From: Salirhabdus sp. Marseille-P4669
Lineage (GTDB): Bacteria > Bacillota > Bacilli > Bacillales > Alkalibacillaceae
DNA: 64,000 bases
Direction of reading: 5' to 3'
Assembly: GCF_900240405.1 (NCBI RefSeq)
Contig: NZ_OEQK01000003.1
Coordinates: 372,001 to 436,000 of the forward strand
Positions within the stretch are counted from its first letter, which is position 1. The number at the start of each line of letters is the position of its first letter. The translations under genes were made by a program, and so were the position numbers. Positions 59,948 through 64,000 of the stretch are shown piece after piece. Under the pieces are notes generated by a model. It ran no database searches, had not been told where the DNA came from, and saw only the letters and a list, made by a program, of their open reading frames with translations.

Positions 59948-60748
59948 TCAATACCAATGATCTGGTTTCTTTAAATAGCTCGGAATTTTTGTATGATTGT
60001 CTCCAATTGCGGAATTTATTTGTGATTGAGTAAGAAATAGTGCATCGGATAAATCTGCTCCTCTTATATCTGCATCACGAAGATCAGCGCCAATGAAGTC
60101 AGCCTTTCTTAAATCACTGTTTCGTAGGTTGGAAGCAATTAATAATGTTCCACGAAAGTCTTCACCTTGTAGGTTTAAACCGCTTAAGTCTGCTCCTATG
60201 TAGTCTACATCTTTCCTTATCCTCTTCTTTTTACTAGTGTTACCTCTATACAGTTTACTAGTCTCTACTAAAAGAGCATTAACAGAACTTCTTTGCTCTA
60301 CAATATCTGTCCCTAATATTTCCTTAGGTTTCATTTCAGTTAGCTGATTGGTTTCAATGTAAATCTTTTGCAGACGAGAATGAATAGATTGTGTTTCTTT
60401 TAATGCCAAGGCTTGTTTCAGGTACCAGAGCATTTCGTGAAGCTGTTGCACAAGAGGAAATACAGCAAACATTTCTTCCGCATGTTCAGCATCTTCTCGC
60501 CAATCCTTTCCAGTATAAATAGATTGTGAAACATGCTGGCCAGCACCAAAACACTCATAGGATACACAACCACGGAAGCCCTTCTCCCTTAGTTGATCAT
60601 GGATATGACACAAGTTATTGGAACATAAATTTTGACAAGGTTTACCTCCATCCTTGTTAAAGGGAAAATCAGCTGACTTCCCAAAAGGTAAGGCAACACA
60701 ACATAATCCAAAGCAATTTTTACAATCTGACGCTAATTCTTTACTCAT
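59948..60748 (-). CDS. Pentapeptide-repeat protein with Cys-rich N-terminus
   Basis: 266 residues behind AGGAAGT. Residues 1-75 hold many Cys (DCKNCFGLCCVALPFG, CQNLCSNNLCHIH, GCVSYECFGAGQ), resembling a metal-binding zinc or iron-sulfur module that also occurs in actinobacterial relatives. A helical middle part (80-170) follows. About residues 185-250 are pentapeptide repeats (IGADLSGLNLQGEDFRGT, SNLRNSDLRKADFIGADLRD, DADIRGADLSDALF). Pentapeptide proteins can mimic DNA, as Qnr does against gyrase, but that is not evidenced here. Cytoplasmic. Confidence 0.8.
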   Translation of the reverse strand: MSKELASDCKNCFGLCCVALPFGKSADFPFNKDGGKPCQNLCSNNLCHIHDQLREKGFRGCVSYECFGAGQHVSQSIYTGKDWREDAEHAEEMFAVFPLVQQLHEMLWYLKQALALKETQSIHSRLQKIYIETNQLTEMKPKEILGTDIVEQRSSVNALLVETSKLYRGNTSKKKRIRKDVDYIGADLSGLNLQGEDFRGTLLIASNLRNSDLRKADFIGADLRDADIRGADLSDALFLTQSQINSAIGDNHTKIPSYLKKPDHWY

Positions 60749-60856
60749 TTTATAGCACTTCCTAAAGTACTCGAATATTTTTGGGTTTCACTTGACGTAT
60801 TTCTAATTTTTATACCGCATCCACAACCTAGCGAAGGCAACAAAGGGCTACCTATT

Positions 60857-61048
60857 CTAGTTCCTTTTATCAAACTTTATCCAACCATAAAATATTATAT
60901 AAGCAATTATAGGCAGAAAAGAAGAAATCCACTGGTATTCTATTGGAAAAAGTATGATAAGAATTACGGATAGAATGATAATAGGTAGTACCCAAATAAA
61001 AAACATTCTCACATATTTATTTTTGAAGCTAAGCTCAAACTCCTCCAT
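60857..61048 (-). CDS. Small two-helix membrane protein
   Basis: 63 residues after TGGAGTGA. Helices at about 15-32 and 38-55, ending WIKFDKRN. Unrecognised; lies 25 bases before the stop of the GNAT gene and probably shares its transcript. Confidence 0.6.
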   Translation of the reverse strand: MEEFELSFKNKYVRMFFIWVLPIIILSVILIILFPIEYQWISSFLPIIAYIIFYGWIKFDKRN

Positions 61049-61073
61049 TATTCATCACTCCAGTTATATCAAC

Positions 61074-61514
61074 TTACACTCTTTTTACTAAAGAAACCGA
61101 ATTGTGCATTACGGAAAATCCATTTTTTTGATAGAAAGGATAAGCTGGGACATCCTTTTCCGTAGCTAAGGTAATATGTTTAACATCTTTAGCTTTCAAC
61201 ACTTCTTCAATTAAAGTTAGAAAAGTGCTACCTGCCCCTTTGCTTTGTCTTTTTCTGGAAATAAAAAATTCTTTAATAAAATATTCTCGACCTTCCCACC
61301 AGTTAAAAATATATCCTAATGAGCAACCTATAAGCTCATCTTTTTCATCATATAAAGCCAATGAGAGCGAATTATTATTCTCCGTCAAATCCTTCATATA
61401 ATGGTCTAATTGGTCATTATTCCACTTATCAAACCAAGGTTCATTTGAAAATACATCTAAAAATAATTCTTTCATTTCCTCATATTCGCTGTTTTTTAAA
61501 ATTTCTACCTTCAT
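61074..61514 (-). CDS. GNAT-family N-acetyltransferase
   Basis: 146 residues from the ATG at 61514 behind AGGAGG. The acetyl-CoA motif is KEFFISRKRQSKGAGSTFLT with the Q-x-x-G-x-G/A signature, preceded by ELIGCSLGYIFNWWEGREYF; the final strand has YPFYQKNGFSVMHNS. Substrate unknown. It starts inside the 3' end of the broken effector-binding gene at 61536. Confidence 0.85.
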   Translation of the reverse strand: MKVEILKNSEYEEMKELFLDVFSNEPWFDKWNNDQLDHYMKDLTENNNSLSLALYDEKDELIGCSLGYIFNWWEGREYFIKEFFISRKRQSKGAGSTFLTLIEEVLKAKDVKHITLATEKDVPAYPFYQKNGFSVMHNSVSLVKRV

Positions 61515-61535
61515 CAATAGAGCCTCCTACTTTTA

Positions 61536-61980
61536 TCATAGACTAATAGTATTTATTGGTAAGTAAATCTGAACTTCTTCTCCTTCTTCTACCGGATTCG
61601 ACAATATATGAATCGAGATCTCTACGGTAACCTTTCCCCTCAGCCCAATCCACTAGATTCAAATGAAGTTCTTCAAGTTTTGATATATTTCCTCTTGTAG
61701 TGATGTAACGCTGATTTAGTTCCATATATTCCATTCCTGCTGGTACTACGTTGGGTTTGGCCTTCACAATTAGCCCAACATAATAATGACCACGCTGGTG
61801 CTCCTAACCTCTTTTCGGTTCAAATAATGCAATTTCTGTATTCGTTGCCGATAAAATTTCATTTGCGCGACTTAAAAGTTCCTGCGCAAGCATTGGTACT
61901 TCCTTGCTAAAATTTACATACTCTCCATTACTTTTTAATCCAACTATTTTAAAATTTTTACTTTCCATTCTGAACGGCAT
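61536..61980 (-). pseudogene. Broken GyrI/AraC effector-binding-domain gene
   Basis: The ATG at 61980 follows AGGAG by eight bases. The frame reads through MPFRMESKNFKIVGLKSNGE and AQELLSRANEILSA to FEPKRG, then TAG, then in the same frame EHQRGHYYVGLIVKAKPNVV, YMELNQRYITTRGNISKLEE and LVDWAEGKGYRRDLDSYIVE. After that one base shift is needed to continue as PVEEGEEEVQIYLPINTISL and TGA at 61536. So one nonsense and one frameshift lie in a gene for a roughly 148-residue effector-binding protein. The stops make expression unlikely. Confidence 0.85.
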
Positions 61981-62034
61981 ATTAATATCTCCTGTTTCAG
62001 CATACACCCTTAACTAATAAAAGATTCTTCTTAA

Positions 62035-62211
62035 TTACTCACTACGTCTCTCAAACATCAAATACAAAACAACAATTAACATTATCATATTAGAAATTTG
62101 AAACATTGCTGTAGTATCCGTATTATTAAATAAAACACCAATAAATGGAACTTGATATAATATAAACCCTAGGATAAGTGAAATTAGAACAACTAGAAAT
62201 GTATTAAGCAT
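62035..62211 (-). CDS. Small two-helix membrane protein
   Basis: 58 residues from the ATG behind GGAGAGGGG. Reads MLNTFLVVLISLILGFILYQ, a loop VPFIGVLFNNTDTTAMFQ and a second helix ISNMIMLIVVLYLMFERRSE. Two membrane helices with a short loop. Unrecognised; it is close to the broken gene at 61980 and may once have shared its transcript. Confidence 0.65.
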   Translation of the reverse strand: MLNTFLVVLISLILGFILYQVPFIGVLFNNTDTTAMFQISNMIMLIVVLYLMFERRSE

Positions 62212-62407
62212 ATCCCCTCTCCTTAATGATTCATTTTAGTTTTTGAAGCATAATACTGTTGTAACTCGACTTCTTCTGTCCATTTTAACAAATTATACCA
62301 CTTATAAATACCACTAAATGTAATACCTTTAATAAATTTCCATAGGATAGCCTCTTTTATCTAACGCCCCTATTAACGTCGAAATAAAAATTATGATCAA
62401 AAAAACT

Positions 62408-62436
62408 ATTGACACCCTCAAATTCTACGTGTATTG
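62408..62436 (+). promoter_or_regulatory. Promoter of the S-box operon
   Basis: TTGACA (62408-62413) and TATTGT (62431-62436) with 17 bases between, about 30 bases before the riboswitch. Confidence 0.8.
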
Positions 62437-62466
62437 TATTATCTATAATTTAATATTTAGAAAATT

Positions 62467-62621
62467 CTTATCCAGAGAGGTGGAGGGACTGGCCCTTTGA
62501 AGCCTCGGCAACGGACTTATGTTAAGTACCGTGCCAATTCCAGTAGCGTAATGCTAGAAGATAAGAAGAGAGACAATTGCAACGGCAATTTGCCCCTTTT
62601 CTTATGGAAAAGGGGTTTTTT
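62467..62621 (+). promoter_or_regulatory. SAM-I (S-box) riboswitch with terminator
   Basis: P1 is CTTATC (62467-62472) paired with GATAAG (62560-62565). Inside are the S-box hallmarks CCAGAGAGGTGGAGGGACTG, GCCCTTTGAAGCCTCGGCAA and the CAATTCCAGTAGCG / GTGCCAATTCC segment. Downstream, CCCCTTTTC pairs with GAAAAGGGG (62593-62615) before six T, an intrinsic terminator. High SAM should cause termination. Confidence 0.95.
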
Positions 62622-62650
62622 ATTTATAAAGAATTAAAGGAGTGGCTAGG

Positions 62651-63400
62651 ATGACTACAACATTTAAGAATGAATTATGGGATGCATTACAAACGTTAAA
62701 AGGCAAACAGTGGGTGGATTTAACCCATTCATTTGGTCCTGAATCGCCGCACTTCTTTGCTTTACCTGATGCAGAGATTGCACCATTATTTACGCATGAA
62801 GATGGATTTTTTGTACAGAACTTTTCATTCCCTGGGCAATATGGAACGCACATTGATGCACCTATCCATTTTGTTCCTGATCAACGTTGGCTTGAGGAAT
62901 TGGAATTGAAAGAGCTAGTATTACCACTTGTTGTAATTGATAAGTCAAAAGAAGCTGCAGAGGACAATGATTTTACGTTATCTGTTCAAGATATACTAGA
63001 TTTCGAGAAAGAGTATGGTGCAATTGAACCTGGTACCTTTGTAGCTCTTAGGACAGATTGGAGCAAGCGTTGGCCAGACATAGAAGCCTTTGAAAACAAA
63101 GACAAAGACGGCAATCAGCACGCACCTGGTTGGGGAATGGAAGCATTAAAGTTCTTATTTGAAGAAAGAAAAATTAAAGCTGTTGGTCATGAAACATTTG
63201 ATACAGATTCTTCTGTCGATGCGAGAAAAAATGGCTCCCTTATCGGAGAGTATTACGTGTTAGAGCAGGATACATACCAAATCGAGCTATTAACAAACTT
63301 AGATTTATTACCAACGAAAGGGGCAGTTATTTTCAATATTGTCGCTAAGCCCGAAAAAGCAACAGGCTTCCCGGTTCGTTCCTTTGCTATTTTACCTTAA
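62651..63400 (+). CDS. Cyclase-family (kynurenine-formamidase-like) hydrolase
   Basis: 249 residues from the ATG at 62651 after AAAGGAGTG; a GTG at 62642 overlaps that site. The cyclase-family metal motif is present as QYGTHIDAPIHFVPDQRW, with GHETFDTDSS as the second metal segment and NGSLIGEYYVLEQD after it. These Mn or Zn hydrolases open amide or lactone rings (isatin hydrolase, kynurenine formamidase). Being first in an S-box operon with a methionine synthase suggests a role in sulfur or methionine-related metabolism; the substrate is unknown. Confidence 0.88.
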   Translation: MTTTFKNELWDALQTLKGKQWVDLTHSFGPESPHFFALPDAEIAPLFTHEDGFFVQNFSFPGQYGTHIDAPIHFVPDQRWLEELELKELVLPLVVIDKSKEAAEDNDFTLSVQDILDFEKEYGAIEPGTFVALRTDWSKRWPDIEAFENKDKDGNQHAPGWGMEALKFLFEERKIKAVGHETFDTDSSVDARKNGSLIGEYYVLEQDTYQIELLTNLDLLPTKGAVIFNIVAKPEKATGFPVRSFAILP

Positions 63401-63426
63401 TAAATAATTTGAGAGGATGATTAAAT

Positions 63427-64000
63427 ATGACAAAAACATTAGTAAAAGCACCATTCAAAGCAGATCACGTTGGGAGTTTACTACGCCCAGAAAGCCTACA
63501 GCAAGCAAGAGAGGAGTTTAAGGCAGGAAAAATATCTCTAGAGGAGTTACGTAGAGTCCAAACGAGAGAAATTAAACGTATTGTTGAGAAGCAGGTAGAA
63601 ATCGGTCTTGAAGCCGTAACAGATGGAGAATTCCGTCGTTCGTGGTGGCATATTGACTTTATTGAGAACTTAAATGGATTCGAAGGGTTTGTACCTGAGC
63701 GAGGTATTCAATTTGCAGGCTTGGAAACAGAGCCTTACGATGTTCGAAATGTAGGGAAAATCTCGTTCAACCAAGACCATCCATTTGTCCAGGATTTTAT
63801 TGAATTTAAAGAAATTGTTGGAGATCGTGCCGTTCCAAAGCAAACCATTCCGAGCCCGAACCAATTATTCCATGCAGGTATTCGCAATCCAGAGGTGTAT
63901 CCAAATTTAAAGGATTATGTGAATGATGTGATTCAAGCTTACCGTGATGCATTGAAGGCGTTTTATGATGCTGGCTGCCGTTACCTACAATTTGATGATG
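63427..64000 (+). CDS. YxjG/YxjH-like cobalamin-independent methionine synthase, 3' end outside the window
   Basis: 191 codons visible, starting MTKTLVKAPFKADHVGSLLR behind GAGAGGA. Then EIKRIVEKQVEIGLEAVTDG (Glu/Asp near the substrate site), GEFRRSWWHIDF, and YRDALKAFYDAGCRYLQFDD near the edge. YxjG and YxjH of Bacillus subtilis are small MetE-like proteins of about 378 residues that are also S-box controlled. It would transfer a methyl group to homocysteine. The zinc ligands are in the missing C-terminal half. Confidence 0.9.
   Translation, partial: MTKTLVKAPFKADHVGSLLRPESLQQAREEFKAGKISLEELRRVQTREIKRIVEKQVEIGLEAVTDGEFRRSWWHIDFIENLNGFEGFVPERGIQFAGLETEPYDVRNVGKISFNQDHPFVQDFIEFKEIVGDRAVPKQTIPSPNQLFHAGIRNPEVYPNLKDYVNDVIQAYRDALKAFYDAGCRYLQFDD

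Noticed and set aside
1-64000. Secretion system, prophage, insertion sequence or defence island
   Set aside because: No transposase, integrase, capsid, terminase, restriction or cas genes were read in any frame; broken genes are unrelated singletons.

Overview
The window is low-GC DNA from an endospore-forming Bacillaceae bacterium of the Oceanobacillus/Virgibacillus/Ornithinibacillus type. This rests on gene content and style: AGGAGG ribosome sites with many TTG and GTG starts, a small Sda-family checkpoint protein, HelD, YczE, YrvL and MhqN/MhqO homologues, and T-box, S-box and preQ1 leaders typical of Bacilli. There is no rRNA, tRNA, intact insertion sequence, prophage or CRISPR array. The region reads as ordinary chromosome, rich in small accessory genes and decaying genes. 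Most genes lie on the minus strand.

Layout. 1-7.4 kb: a HelD-type RNA polymerase-recycling ATPase (cut by the window edge), a NERD-domain protein, an acidic von Willebrand A lipoprotein, an M20 peptidase with an extra N-terminal domain, and a TPR/winged-helix regulator. 7.6-14.7 kb: a small membrane protein with an HEYGH motif, a PadR/membrane-protein pair, an LprI-like lipoprotein, a divergent metallo-hydrolase/Lrp pair sharing a palindrome, YczE, a doubled DUF1259 protein and a flavin monooxygenase. 14.8-26.5 kb: RodA/FtsW with a 35-residue companion, GNAT and zincin genes, a Fur-box flavin reductase, an ECF sigma factor, and several broken genes (17.5, 18.9, 22.5 and 26.1 kb). 26.8-29.2 kb: a quinone/electrophile-resistance block, mhqO-mhqN and yceI, with three near-identical 5-6-5 palindromes matching the MhqR operator form. 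30-38.4 kb: methyltransferases (one behind a promoter plus leader terminator), a secreted beta-propeller protein, PaiB, a phosphotransferase, GNAT, DUF1572 and a MarR/DUF3147 pair with a perfect operator. 38.5-43.7 kb: a two-component system next to an ABC-2 exporter.

44.9-46.7 kb: two threonine T-box leaders in tandem, offset by exactly 269 bp, in front of a threonyl-tRNA synthetase that lacks the TGS and editing domains. 46.9-48.1 kb: a preQ1-I riboswitch controlling a queuosine-precursor transporter and queF. 48.2-56.9 kb: small membrane genes, sda, a nucleotidyltransferase, a YqcI/YcgG protein, a drug exporter, a phosphodiesterase-like protein, a holin-like toxin peptide and a second metallo-hydrolase. 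57.4-62.2 kb: small membrane proteins, an LD-carboxypeptidase, a pentapeptide protein and more broken genes. 62.4-64 kb: an S-box leader controlling a cyclase-family hydrolase and a YxjG-type methionine synthase, cut by the window end.

The least explained signal is non-coding. One repeat family is built on ATTCAACA cores whose spacing alternates 18 and 24 bp (42 bp per pair). It occurs at about 46.8, 51.0-51.4 and 53.1-53.4 kb, with a degraded trace at 7.45 kb, and it reverses orientation inside the 51-kb copy. A second family with about 20.5-bp spacing and a CGAGTA/CGAATA core lies at 57.1-57.3 kb. At least six genes carry stops, frameshifts or truncations. Identifications come from reading translations and motifs by eye; no database search was run.
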